Positions 52,997-61,384 of a stretch of 64,000 nt of DNA are shown here, in pieces; position 1 is the stretch's first letter, and every line of letters starts with the position of its first letter. The position numbers and the translations under genes are program-made. Location: NCBI RefSeq assembly GCF_000026045.1, contig NC_007426.1:1984001-2048000 (forward strand), written 5' to 3'. Origin of the DNA: Natronomonas pharaonis DSM 2160 (GTDB lineage Archaea > Halobacteriota > Halobacteria > Halobacteriales > Haloarculaceae). A model generated the notes under the pieces. The model saw nothing but the letters and a program-made list of their open reading frames with translations, was not told where the DNA came from and ran no database searches.

Positions 52997-53800
52997 ATGA
53001 GCGAACTCAGCGACCTGCTGGACGATATCGTTGCCGACGTCGATGGTGTGTTTCTGTTTTCCCCGAGCGGGTCGTTCTACGAGCGGTTCGGCGAGTCCGA
53101 CCCCGTCGTCGTCGCCCCGGAAAACGACGTGGGGGCGGACCGATACGTCGAGTTGCCGCTGGCGTTCAAAGACGTCAGCGAGCGGATTCGGTTCGGTATC
53201 GAAGGGGGGCTCGAACACGAGTTCGTCGCCGAAGGCGACCAAGTCGCCTGTGCGGTGGCGCTTTTTGACGATGACATCGACACGGTCACGCGGGTTCGTG
53301 CCGGCGATTTCGACCAATCGGGCGTCTACGACCTCTTTGTGAACAGCCGCGCCGAGCCGGAGGTCATCCGGAACGTCTTCGAAGTCGCCATCGAGCTGGG
53401 CAAGAAGGGCCAAAAAGGAAAGCGAGTCGGCGCGCTGTTCGTCGTCGGTGACGCTGGCAAGGTGATGAACAAATCCCGGCCGCTGAGCTACAACCCCTTC
53501 GAAAAGAGCCACGTCCACGTCGGCGACCCCATCGTCGATGTGATGCTCAAGGAGTTCTCCCGGCTTGACGGGGCCTTCGTCATCAGCGATTCGGGGAAAA
53601 TCGTCTCCGCCTACCGGTATCTCGAACCGTCCGCGGAGGGCGTCGACATCCCGAAGGGACTCGGCGCGCGACATATGGCCGCCGGGGCAATCACCCGCGA
53701 TACGAACGCCGTTGCGGTCGTCCTCTCGGAGTCGGACGGGCTGGTCCGGGCCTTTTCGGGCGGAGAAATCATTCTGGAGTTGGATCCGGAGGAGTACTGA
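52997..53800 (+). CDS. dacZ: Cyclic di-AMP synthase (diadenylate cyclase) DacZ
   Basis: A 267-residue DisA_N domain enzyme that condenses two ATP into c-di-AMP. Catalytic motifs DGAFVISDSGKIVSAYRYL (DGA, residues 191-193) and GLGARHMAAGA (RHxAA, residues 225-229, the RHR-equivalent) are intact. An N-terminal regulatory region of about 130 residues is typical of DacZ. Haloarchaeal DacZ is linked to osmotic balance. Stop TGA overlaps the ATG of the next, MscS-like gene (TGATG). Confidence 0.94.
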   Translation: MSELSDLLDDIVADVDGVFLFSPSGSFYERFGESDPVVVAPENDVGADRYVELPLAFKDVSERIRFGIEGGLEHEFVAEGDQVACAVALFDDDIDTVTRVRAGDFDQSGVYDLFVNSRAEPEVIRNVFEVAIELGKKGQKGKRVGALFVVGDAGKVMNKSRPLSYNPFEKSHVHVGDPIVDVMLKEFSRLDGAFVISDSGKIVSAYRYLEPSAEGVDIPKGLGARHMAAGAITRDTNAVAVVLSESDGLVRAFSGGEIILELDPEEY

Positions 53801-54594
53801 TGGTCGACCTCCCGCTCCGAAGCTGGTTCGAAGGGCTGCCGACACCGGGGCAAAACCTGCTCGTCGCCGCCGGCGTCCTCGTGGCCGGACTCGTCGCCGG
53901 TGCGCTGACCGCCTATCTCGTCAGCCGTGCGCTGCGGGCCTTCGGTGTCGATGACGCTGTCGAAGGAACGCCGTTCGAGCGGACGGCGAGACAGCTCGGC
54001 ACCTCCACAGTACGCCTGCTGGCCCGGCTCTGTGGGCTGTTCGTCTTCGTCGTTGCGGCACTGTACGCCGGGCAGGTACTCGAAGTCATGCCGGAGGAGG
54101 CGGCACTGGAACGGATTAGCGCCTTCCTCCCGCAGCTTTTTGTCGCAGTGCTTGTCATTCTCGTCGGCCTCATCGCCGCCGACAAGGCCGAACTCGTCGT
54201 CAGCGAACGACTCAAGAGCATTAAGCTGCCGGAGGTGACGCTCATTCCGACACTTGTCAAGGTCTCGATTCTCTACGTCGCCGCGCTGATTGCCCTCTCA
54301 CAGCTCGGCGTTGCGACGGGCGCGCTGCTGATTCTCCTTGCGGCCTATGCCTTCGGCGTCTTCTTTCTCGGCGGGTTGGCGTTCAAGGACCTCCTGTCGT
54401 CGGCCGCGGCCGGCATTTACGTGCTGATGACTGAGCCGTACAGTATCGGCGACGAGGTCGCAATCGACGGCTGTCGGGGCATCGTCCAAGAGGTCGACGT
54501 GTTCGTCACCTACGTCGAAGCGGAAGGCGAAGAGTACATGATACCAAACCGAAAAGTTCTCCGTGAGGGGGCGATGCGGGTCCGGTCGGGCTAG
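53800..54594 (+). CDS. MscS-family mechanosensitive channel
   Basis: A 264-residue protein with about four transmembrane helices (18-43, 70-92, 109-128, 141-185) and the MscS pore/vestibule core GLAFKDLLSSAAAGIYVLMTEPYSIGDEVAIDGCRG, followed by the beta domain VDVFVTYVEAEGEEYMIPNRKVL. It is short at the C-terminus relative to E. coli MscS. Translationally coupled to dacZ by a 1-nt overlap, so c-di-AMP and a channel are made together. Its last four bases overlap the convergent acyltransferase gene. Confidence 0.9.
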   Translation: MVDLPLRSWFEGLPTPGQNLLVAAGVLVAGLVAGALTAYLVSRALRAFGVDDAVEGTPFERTARQLGTSTVRLLARLCGLFVFVVAALYAGQVLEVMPEEAALERISAFLPQLFVAVLVILVGLIAADKAELVVSERLKSIKLPEVTLIPTLVKVSILYVAALIALSQLGVATGALLILLAAYAFGVFFLGGLAFKDLLSSAAAGIYVLMTEPYSIGDEVAIDGCRGIVQEVDVFVTYVEAEGEEYMIPNRKVLREGAMRVRSG

Positions 54595-55127
54595 CTTCGG
54601 TTGACCGGTTCGGCCGGCACACCCGCCCACGTCTCGCCGGGCGGAACGTCCTCCGTTACGAGTGAGTTCGCTGCGACCTGTGCGCCGTCGCCGATTTCGA
54701 CCCCCGGGAGGACGATTGTGCCGGCACCGACCATCGCCCGCCGGCCGATGCGGACCTGGCCGGTCCGGTATTCGTCCTGCAGAAACTCATGGCAAAGCAG
54801 CGTCGTATCATAGCCGATAACCGCGTCGTCGTCGACGGTGACAAGCTCCGGCCAGAAGACATCTGGCGTCGATTCAAGCCCCCACGAGACACCAGTACCG
54901 ACGGTGACGCCGATTCGTCGGAGCAGCCAGTTCTTCAGGCGGAGGCTCGGCGAATGGCGGGCGAGGACGATGACGACGTAGTTGAGCGCGACCCGAAGCG
55001 GATGCTTCGCCTCGGGCCACGACCAAAGTGAGTTCCGGGGGCCGGGCGTCGCATGGCGGCGGAGGCGGTCATGGCGTCGCTCGCCGGCCGTGTCGTCGTC
55101 TGCGGGGCTGTCGGCAGCGTCGGTCAC
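54591..55127 (-). CDS. Left-handed beta-helix acyltransferase
   Basis: A 178-residue hexapeptide-repeat transferase (maltose/galactoside O-acetyltransferase-like). The repeats run from RRIGVTVGTGVSWGLESTPDVF through GQVRIGRRAMVGAGTIVLPGVEIGDGAQVAANSLVTEDVPPGE, and the ending WAGVPAEPV is typical. About 60 extra N-terminal residues include HPLRVALNYVVIVLARHSP, a possible membrane-associated helix. Probably acetylates a sugar or glycan. Ends with a 4-nt overlap with the mscS 3' end. Confidence 0.88.
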   Translation of the reverse strand: MTDAADSPADDDTAGERRHDRLRRHATPGPRNSLWSWPEAKHPLRVALNYVVIVLARHSPSLRLKNWLLRRIGVTVGTGVSWGLESTPDVFWPELVTVDDDAVIGYDTTLLCHEFLQDEYRTGQVRIGRRAMVGAGTIVLPGVEIGDGAQVAANSLVTEDVPPGETWAGVPAEPVNRS

Positions 55128-55157
55128 GAGAGGTGCGTCGGCGGCGACCGTGTTAAG

Positions 55158-57032
55158 TCATTCTTCGTCGGCGACGCGGCCGTCGCCGAAGGCGAGCGGC
55201 TCGGCCTCTTGGACGCGAACCCCGCGAGCGGCTAAGTGCTTGGTTCGCTTGCGGGCGAAGTCCTCCTCGCGGGACCCCCGCGTTGCGAGGACGTACATCC
55301 GTGCTTTCCCGACGGGGCGCATCGTCCGACCGGCTCGCTGTGCGCCCTGCCTGCGGGAGCCGCCGAGTCCGGAGGCGGCAATGGCGACCTCAGTGTCCGG
55401 CAGGTCGATGCCCTCATCGCCGACCCGGGAGACGACAATCGTATCGAGTTGGCCGCCGCGGAACCGGCCAAAGAGCTTGCTCCGACGGGCATGAGGCGTC
55501 TCACCGCTGATGAACGGGACGCCGAGCGCTTCGGCGATTTGGTCGCCCTGCTCGATGTATTCGACGAAGACGATGGCTTTCGAGCCCCGGTTCTCGTGCA
55601 GGATGGCGGATATCTCCCGTATCTTCGCCGGGTTCGTTGCCGCCAACTGTCGTTTCTCGTGGCCGGTCGCCGAGCCGTACTCGTTGCGGTGAGTCTCGGA
55701 CGCCCACGGCAGAAACCGGATTTCGACCTCCGGCTCGGCGACGTAGCCGGCCTCGAACAGCGCCTCCCAGTTGGTTCCGATGGGCTGGCCGACGAGGGTG
55801 TATATCTGCTGTTGGTCGTCTGTTTCCCGAACCGGCGTCGCCGTCAGCCCAAGCCGGTGTTTGGTCTGGAGTTGGGCGCTCCGGCGATGGACGGGGCTGG
55901 GGATGTGGTGGACCTCGTCGTAGACGATGAGCCCCCACTTCCGCGAATCGAAGAGGCTCCGATGGCGGTCCATCCCGGCGGTCTGGTAGGTCGCTATCGT
56001 TACCGGGCGGATTTCCTTGCTGCCGCCGTGGTACTCGCCGACCTGTTCCGGCGACAGTGTTGTCTCGTTGAGGAGATTCTCCCGCCACTGGGCGGCCAGC
56101 TCTCGGGACGGAACCAGAATGAGCGTCTCGCCCTCGATGTCGGCCATGATGCCGAGCGCGGCGACGGTTTTGCCGGACCCCGGCGGGCCGACGAGCACGC
56201 CGGACCCGGCGTCGGCGAACCGAGCGATCCAGTCGCTCTGATACGGCCGCAGCTCAAGTGTAAGGTCCATCGGCAGCGGGTCGCCGGTGTCGAGATTCCG
56301 GTGGTCTTGGACCGGATAGCCGGCCTCGTAGAGGGTCTGTTTGAGGTCGGCGGTCCGTTCTTCGGCGACCCATGCCGTCTCGTCGTCAAGCCGGGCACGG
56401 AGGACGCCGTCGTCGAGCCGCGGTTCAGCGACGTTCCCCAGCAGGTCAGCGCTCTTTGCTTCGAGCACCACGTAGCCGTCCTCGTGAGTCGTAAGCCGGA
56501 ACTTGTGGGCCCGCTCCCATTGGCCTTCGACCCACGATTCGAGCGCCTCGTGGTGGCCGCCGAGCGCGGACCGAATCGTCGCCAGCAGCTCCGGCAGCGA
56601 CTCGTAGGGGGCGTTCCAGATGTCCTCTTCCCGAACGGCGTAAATGTAGCCCGACTCGCTGTTCGTCTCTTCGAGGTGGGCAAACTGCGTCAAAAGTGCC
56701 CGCGTGTACTGTTCGGGTTCATCGACGACAATGTCGCGACGCTCAGGAAAGACAGTGACCCGCTCTGTGGCCCCGGCTGTTCGCTCGGGAGCCCAGACCG
56801 CCGACTCGTCGTCGACATCAAGCCGTTGGACCTCGCTTTCGTCAGCGAGGGCGGCAAGCGCCTCGTTAGCGACCTCGACGGTACAGCCGGCTGTCGTGGC
56901 GAGGTCCTCGGCGGTGACGACCGGGCGGCGCGCGGCGGCCAGTGCGTCGTAGAACGTCTCGATGTCGATGTCGGCGTCGGCGTCAGCAGACGCGATGTCA
57001 GGGTCGGCTGTCACTACACACCGGTTGGACAT
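55158..57032 (-). CDS. XPB-type DNA repair helicase
   Basis: A 624-residue 3'-5' SF2 helicase of the XPB/Rad25/Ssl2 family, expected in excision repair with Bax1. Walker A GPPGSGKTVAALGI, DEVHHIPSP (DExH), LTATPVRETDD (the RED motif is RET), FISGETPHARR, and QRAGRTMRPVGKA (motif VI). The N-terminal damage-recognition domain spans about residues 1-230 (SGYIYAVREEDIWNAPYE, HEDGYVVLEAKSAD). ATG 57032 used; the frame is open much further upstream. Bax1 is at 510-2009, not adjacent. Confidence 0.92.
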   Translation of the reverse strand: MSNRCVVTADPDIASADADADIDIETFYDALAAARRPVVTAEDLATTAGCTVEVANEALAALADESEVQRLDVDDESAVWAPERTAGATERVTVFPERRDIVVDEPEQYTRALLTQFAHLEETNSESGYIYAVREEDIWNAPYESLPELLATIRSALGGHHEALESWVEGQWERAHKFRLTTHEDGYVVLEAKSADLLGNVAEPRLDDGVLRARLDDETAWVAEERTADLKQTLYEAGYPVQDHRNLDTGDPLPMDLTLELRPYQSDWIARFADAGSGVLVGPPGSGKTVAALGIMADIEGETLILVPSRELAAQWRENLLNETTLSPEQVGEYHGGSKEIRPVTIATYQTAGMDRHRSLFDSRKWGLIVYDEVHHIPSPVHRRSAQLQTKHRLGLTATPVRETDDQQQIYTLVGQPIGTNWEALFEAGYVAEPEVEIRFLPWASETHRNEYGSATGHEKRQLAATNPAKIREISAILHENRGSKAIVFVEYIEQGDQIAEALGVPFISGETPHARRSKLFGRFRGGQLDTIVVSRVGDEGIDLPDTEVAIAASGLGGSRRQGAQRAGRTMRPVGKARMYVLATRGSREEDFARKRTKHLAARGVRVQEAEPLAFGDGRVADEE

Positions 57033-57118
57033 CGGCGGTAAAAAGCGACTCGCGTCGGTGCCACGGGGCGACCGCCGACAGCCGGCAGGCTTTTTCTGTC
57101 GGACGCTGTGGCTCCGGT

Positions 57119-57409
57119 ATGGGCGATTCAGACCTCGATTTGCAGACCGCGGAAGACGAGCTGGACGACCTCGACACCGGCGGCGATGTCGTACTCGGCG
57201 TGCTTGACGGGACGACTGACCCCGACGAGTGGGTGGCACACGTCGAAAACGACGACGTGCTCGTGTTGAATATCGAGGGGGACCTAAGCGAGTTGGCAGC
57301 AGGGTTCGCCCGCGACATCCGAGAGCTCGGCGGCGAGCTGATGCATTTCCGTGACTTTCTCGTTATCTCGCCGCCGGGGCGGGACATCGACACCGACCGA
57401 CTGAGCTAG
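57119..57409 (+). CDS. Conserved haloarchaeal protein, DUF5779-like
   Basis: A 96-residue protein: DLDLQTAEDELDDLDTGGDVVLGVLDG, NDDVLVLNIEGDLSELAAGFARDIRELGGELMHFRDFLVISPPG. It resembles a haloarchaeal family (DUF5779) with a mixed alpha/beta fold and no known function. Divergent from the XPB gene, with a TATA-like CTTTTTCTG 26 nt before the ATG. Its 3' end overlaps the convergent VOC gene by four bases. Confidence 0.75.
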   Translation: MGDSDLDLQTAEDELDDLDTGGDVVLGVLDGTTDPDEWVAHVENDDVLVLNIEGDLSELAAGFARDIRELGGELMHFRDFLVISPPGRDIDTDRLS

Positions 57410-58116
57410 CGCTCCGACCGGACGAACGTCAGATAGTGGCCGTCCGGGTCCCTGATTCGGACGGCACCGTCGTCGAGCTGTTCGCGTTTCGTGACCCGTT
57501 CTGCGACGTTGTCGGCGACCGCCGCGGGGGATTCGGCGTTGATACCGACATCGACGTGGACGCCACCGCGGGCGTCGGCAAGGCCGAGCTGTGGCTCCCA
57601 CAGCTCGATGTCGAGCGGCCCGTTAGTAAGACGAGTCCGCGTTCTGTTCTCGCCCCTGTCGACGACCTCGAAGCCGAGGGCCGTATAAAACTGCTCGGAC
57701 GCAGGCAGGTCCGCAACCTCGAAGACGACCTCGAAAATGCCCGAAAGCGTCCGGCCAGCGGTCCCGCTCGGCTCGTCCGCGCCGGCGATTTCGACGCAGT
57801 TGCCCGCCGGGTCGTAGAGATACAGCGACCGCATGCTGCCGAAATCAACCTCCTGCAAGTCGAAGTCGGCATCGAGACGGTCCCACCACGCGTCGTAGGC
57901 GTCGGCCGGACAGGAGAAAGCATAATGCGTATGCAGACCGCCACGGGGAACCGCCGTCGGCCGTCGGAGCCGAAGCTCCGAGCTACCGCCGGCATCGAAA
58001 CGGTACTGTCGGTCGGTCGCCTCGATGAGCGGCAGTGATAACCGCTCGCGGTAGAACGGAGCGACCGAGTCGAGGGACGTGACCTCCAGCGTGAGCCACC
58101 GGCAGTCGCCGAGCAT
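57406..58116 (-). CDS. Tandem VOC (glyoxalase-fold) protein
   Basis: A 236-residue protein with two VOC modules: the first LEVTSLDSVAPFYRERLSLPLI to YLYDPAGNCVEI, the second VVFEVADLPASEQFYTALGFEV to RIRDPDGHYLTFV. Metal-ligand positions (His/Glu) are partly retained (Glu109 in NCVEI). Such proteins isomerise or open rings of small molecules, or give antibiotic resistance; the role here is open. TATA-like CTTTATC sits 27 nt before ATG 58116. Confidence 0.85.
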   Translation of the reverse strand: MLGDCRWLTLEVTSLDSVAPFYRERLSLPLIEATDRQYRFDAGGSSELRLRRPTAVPRGGLHTHYAFSCPADAYDAWWDRLDADFDLQEVDFGSMRSLYLYDPAGNCVEIAGADEPSGTAGRTLSGIFEVVFEVADLPASEQFYTALGFEVVDRGENRTRTRLTNGPLDIELWEPQLGLADARGGVHVDVGINAESPAAVADNVAERVTKREQLDDGAVRIRDPDGHYLTFVRSER

Positions 58117-58190
58117 ACACGGGCTAGGGACCTGCGGCGATAAAGTTCCGGGGGCTCGCGGCGGGTTGGCAGGGGCTGCCGGCAGTTCGG

Positions 58191-58199
58191 GATATATAC
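58191..58199 (+). promoter_or_regulatory. TATA box for the MBL-like gene
   Basis: GATATATAC centred about 28 nt before ATG 58223, which fixes that ATG as the start over ATG 58229. Confidence 0.6.
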
Positions 58200-58222
58200 G
58201 TCCCGGGGTCGTACGTACATTT

Positions 58223-58891
58223 ATGCCGATGAAAGGCTCCGGCGAGGGCGAATTGACGGTCATCGACGAGTTTGACGGCGGCGTCGGCTGGATCGCGTAT
58301 CCCGACGAGACGATGCGGCGGGCTTCCCATGCCGTCGAAAGCGACGGCGAGCTGTGGGTGCTCGACCCGGTCGATGTCGACGGCCTCGACGACCTGCTCG
58401 CGGAGTATGCGCCGGTCGGCGGCGTCGCCGTCCTGCTCGACCGCCACAAGCGCGACGCGGCAGCCATCGCCGAACGCCACGGTGTCTCGGTGTTCGTTCC
58501 GGAATGGATGGGTGGTGTCGTCGACGACATCGACGCGCCGACAGAGCGGTTCAGCGACGAGCTGGCCGGCTTCTCGGTGCGGCGGCTTGTCGACAACCCG
58601 TTCTGGCAGGAGGCGGCGCTGTTCGACGGCGAGACGCTCGTCGTTCCGGAGGCGCTCGGGACGGTCGATTACTTCCGGACGGCAAGCGAGGACCTCGGCG
58701 TCCATCCGATGTTGCGGCCGGTGCCGCCGAAGTGCCTCAAAGAATACGACCCCGAGCGGCTGCTCGTCGGCCACGGCGAGGGTGTCCTTGATGCGCCCGC
58801 GGCGGCAATCCAGGCAGCCGTCGACGGCGCGCGCAAGGGAACGCTGCCGCTGTACGCGAAGAACCTCGCCGGATTGGTCGGGCTGCGGTAG
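58223..58891 (+). CDS. Degenerate metallo-beta-lactamase-fold protein
   Basis: A 222-residue protein with the outline of an MBL fold: IDEFDGGVGWIAYPDE, GELWVLDPVDVDGLDDLLAEY, VAVLLDRHKRDAAAIAERHGVSVFVPEW, and GHGEGVLDAPAAAIQAAV. In true MBL enzymes the middle motif is HxHxDH; here it reads D-R-H-K-R-D-A, so most metal ligands are lost and catalysis by zinc is unlikely. Function unknown. Start ATG 58223 fits the TATA at 58191. Confidence 0.75.
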   Translation: MPMKGSGEGELTVIDEFDGGVGWIAYPDETMRRASHAVESDGELWVLDPVDVDGLDDLLAEYAPVGGVAVLLDRHKRDAAAIAERHGVSVFVPEWMGGVVDDIDAPTERFSDELAGFSVRRLVDNPFWQEAALFDGETLVVPEALGTVDYFRTASEDLGVHPMLRPVPPKCLKEYDPERLLVGHGEGVLDAPAAAIQAAVDGARKGTLPLYAKNLAGLVGLR

Positions 58892-58912
58892 TCGCGGGAC
58901 CAGCGAGACAAA

Positions 58913-58920
58913 TTTTATAC
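58913..58920 (+). promoter_or_regulatory. TATA box for the 79-residue membrane protein
   Basis: TTTTATAC centred about 28 nt before ATG 58944. Confidence 0.6.
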
Positions 58921-58943
58921 GCAGTCGGCTGTTCCGCCCCCGT

Positions 58944-59183
58944 ATGCGGCTTCCCCGTCCAGCGCCGGCAACGTATCTGGAGACTGTCCTCATCTTCGTC
59001 GGGCTGCTCGCCGGGGTCCAGTATACGGGCCTGTTTTTCGGGTCCGGCGGGTCGCTAGATATTCCGTATCTCGTCGGTTCCGCGCTCGTCTTTCTCGTTG
59101 CTGCGTATCTGCTCTCGGTCGTTGCAGCGAACACGCCATTGCTCTCCGAGTGGGAGCGGCTGTCCCGCGACAGCGGCGAGTGA
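58944..59183 (+). CDS. Small two-span membrane protein
   Basis: A 79-residue protein with two predicted transmembrane helices (about 13-31 and 40-62) and a charged C-terminus (SEWERLSRDSGE). Its own TATA box, ATG start and clean stop support it. No family recognised; function unknown. Confidence 0.7.
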   Translation: MRLPRPAPATYLETVLIFVGLLAGVQYTGLFFGSGGSLDIPYLVGSALVFLVAAYLLSVVAANTPLLSEWERLSRDSGE

Positions 59184-59229
59184 ACGCGGGCAGCGGTGAA
59201 CTTTTGCGCGCCCCCGCCGCAGGAGTGGT

Positions 59230-60003
59230 ATGGACGTGCTGCTCACCAACGACGACGGCATCGACGCGGTCGGTATCCGGGCGCTGTATGATGCGCTCGC
59301 AGAAGTCGCCGACGTGACTGCCGTCGCGCCGGCCGACGACCAAAGCGCCGTCGGCCGACAGCTCTCGCGGACCGTCGAGTTACACGACCACGAACTCGGC
59401 TACGCCGTCGAGGGGACGCCGGCCGACTGCGTCATCGCTGGGCTGGGGGCGCTCGACCTCGACCCCGATATCGTCGTTGCCGGCTGCAACGAGGGGGCCA
59501 ACCTCGGCGAGTACGTGCTCGGGCGGTCCGGCACCGTCTCGGCGGCCGTCGAGGCGGCCTTCTTCGGCGTGCCCGCCATCGCTGCGTCGGTGTACTTCCC
59601 GGCCGGCGATGTCACCATCGAGGAGTTCGACCCGGACAAGACGGATTTCGCTGAAGCGTCTCGCGCGGTCCGGTATCTGGTCGACAACGCCATCGGTGCG
59701 GGCGTTTTCGACGCCGCCGACTATCTCAACGTCAACGCGCCGCTACCACCTGAAACAGGCCACGCCCCGATGGAGATTACTGAACCGTCCCACGTCTACG
59801 AGATGGACGGCGAACGGGACGGCGAAACCGTCCGCATTCAGGACCACATCTGGGAGCGAATGGCCGAGGGGACGATTCCCGACCCGCCGGGAACCGACCG
59901 CCGCGCGGTCGTCGAAGGCCGCGTCAGTGTCTCGCCGCTGACCGCACCGCATCCGACGACCGGCCACGAGGGACTGGCAGGGCTGGCCGAAAAATACCAG
60001 TAG
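59230..60003 (+). CDS. surE: 5'/3'-nucleotidase SurE
   Basis: A 257-residue metal-dependent phosphatase for nucleoside monophosphates. NDDGIDAVGIRALYDAL (metal-binding Asp-Asp), PADDQSAVGRQLSR, GCNEGANLGEYVLGRSGTVSAAVEAAFFGVPAIAAS, and later DYLNVNAPLP. A TATA-like ACTTTTG is 27 nt upstream. Stand-alone; the family is conserved in archaea. Confidence 0.94.
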   Translation: MDVLLTNDDGIDAVGIRALYDALAEVADVTAVAPADDQSAVGRQLSRTVELHDHELGYAVEGTPADCVIAGLGALDLDPDIVVAGCNEGANLGEYVLGRSGTVSAAVEAAFFGVPAIAASVYFPAGDVTIEEFDPDKTDFAEASRAVRYLVDNAIGAGVFDAADYLNVNAPLPPETGHAPMEITEPSHVYEMDGERDGETVRIQDHIWERMAEGTIPDPPGTDRRAVVEGRVSVSPLTAPHPTTGHEGLAGLAEKYQ

Positions 60004-60017
60004 TTCCCGTAGCGCAC

Positions 60018-61193
60018 CTACCGCACAACGCCGTCGTCGTTGAGCCGCGCCCGCTTTTCGTCGCTGAGCCCCGCTGCCGCCAGCAGCGTATCGGTGTGCT
60101 CGCCGTGTCCCGGAACGTCTCCCTCGGCGGCTCCGCCGGTTGGGACAGCCGACCCCCGGAGGGGAAAGCCCACCCGCGGCTGGCCGTCAGCGGGGCGGTC
60201 GATGTAGCCCCGGGCCTCGATTTGTGGGTGTTCAAGCGCCTCATCGGGCGTGTAGACCGCCTCGACGGCAGCATCAACGTCATCGAGTGCCGCTATCCAC
60301 TCCTCGCGAGTCTTCGAGCCGAAGATGTCCGCCAGCGTCTCCCGAAGCGCCGCCCGCTCGGCGTCGTCATCTGTCATATGCGCTTCGACGAGGTCGGGAC
60401 GGTCGACAGCATCACAGAAGGCCTCCCAGAACTGCGGTTCGAGCGCCCCGAGTGTCACGTACCGGCCGTCGGCCGTCTCGTAGACGTCGTACCACGGATA
60501 CGCACCCGCCAGCGGCGTCTCGCCGGGACGTGGGTCCTCACCGGCTAGTGCCTCGGGGGCGAGCGCCTGCGAGAAGGAAACGACGGCATCAGTCAGCGCT
60601 ACATCGAGGTATTCCCCGTCCGTGTTGCCGAGTTCGCGCGACAGGAGCGCCGATACGATGCCGAACGCGGCCAACAGCCCGCCAGCCATGTCGGCGACCT
60701 GATAGCCGGGGACGCGGGGGGCTTCGTCGGTGCCGCGGCGGGTCATATCCAGCAGCCCGGCGATACCGACGTAGTTGAGGTCGTGGCCCGCCCGGTCGGC
60801 GTACGGCCCGGACTGTCCGTAGCCGGTCAGCGAGCAGTAGACGAGGTCCGGCTGGCGCTCGGAGAGCGTCCCGTAGTCGACGCCGAGCCGTTCGGCGACG
60901 CCGGGGCGGAAGCTCTCGATGACAACGTCGGCGTCATCGACGAGCGCGTAGAAGGCTTCGCGGCCGGCATCAGTTTTCAGGTCAATGGCGACGCTCCGCT
61001 TGCCGCGATTGACCGCGTCGAAGACCGCACCGACGCCGTCGTCAGTCAGCGGCGGCATGTGTCTGGCGTAGTCGCCAGCGTCGGTGTCTTCGACTTTGAC
61101 GACATCGGCACCGGCGTCGGCGAGAAGTTGGGTTGCGTACGGTCCGGGGAGCAGCCGCGTGAGGTCGAGTACGCGGACACCGTCGAGTCGCAT
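60018..61193 (-). CDS. CaiB/BaiF family CoA-transferase
   Basis: A 391-residue family III CoA-transferase, alpha-methylacyl-CoA racemase-like. VRVLDLTRLLPGPYATQLLADAGADVVKVED, RGKRSVAIDLKTDAGR, SLTGYGQSGPYADRAGHDLNYVG (the catalytic Asp in RAGHD), and YPWYDVYETADGRYVTLGALE. It could serve branched-chain or carnitine-like acyl-CoA metabolism. ATG 61193 is preferred to the open frame up to 61349, as a TATA-like TTATATC (61215-61224) lies 26 nt upstream. Confidence 0.9.
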   Translation of the reverse strand: MRLDGVRVLDLTRLLPGPYATQLLADAGADVVKVEDTDAGDYARHMPPLTDDGVGAVFDAVNRGKRSVAIDLKTDAGREAFYALVDDADVVIESFRPGVAERLGVDYGTLSERQPDLVYCSLTGYGQSGPYADRAGHDLNYVGIAGLLDMTRRGTDEAPRVPGYQVADMAGGLLAAFGIVSALLSRELGNTDGEYLDVALTDAVVSFSQALAPEALAGEDPRPGETPLAGAYPWYDVYETADGRYVTLGALEPQFWEAFCDAVDRPDLVEAHMTDDDAERAALRETLADIFGSKTREEWIAALDDVDAAVEAVYTPDEALEHPQIEARGYIDRPADGQPRVGFPLRGSAVPTGGAAEGDVPGHGEHTDTLLAAAGLSDEKRARLNDDGVVR

Positions 61194-61214
61194 GGGGTCC
61201 GGTGCGCCGGCCAC

Positions 61215-61224
61215 GATATAAGCG
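61215..61224 (-). promoter_or_regulatory. TATA box for the CoA-transferase
   Basis: Reverse-strand GCTTATATCG centred about 26 nt before ATG 61193; one arm of a divergent promoter region with the amidase. Confidence 0.6.
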
Positions 61225-61351
61225 TGCTGCAGGGAGAAGAAGCTACATTCAGACATATATTCAGCGTTTATCCGGAAGATATTCATGCTACGGGGAAAGT
61301 GAACTATCGTATATATTCTTCTGACGCCACTAGAAGCACATCCACACAAAA

Positions 61352-61359
61352 TCTATATG
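61352..61359 (+). promoter_or_regulatory. TATA box for the aliphatic amidase
   Basis: TCTATATG centred about 30 nt before ATG 61385. The intergenic region 61194-61384 is markedly A/T-rich. Confidence 0.55.
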
Positions 61360-61384
61360 TCGTGTCAAAGTGGGTGTGTCCGTA

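Noticed and set aside
57033-57239. 69-residue N-terminal extension of XPB
   Set aside because: Arg-rich text with no homology, over the promoter and start of the divergent DUF5779 gene.
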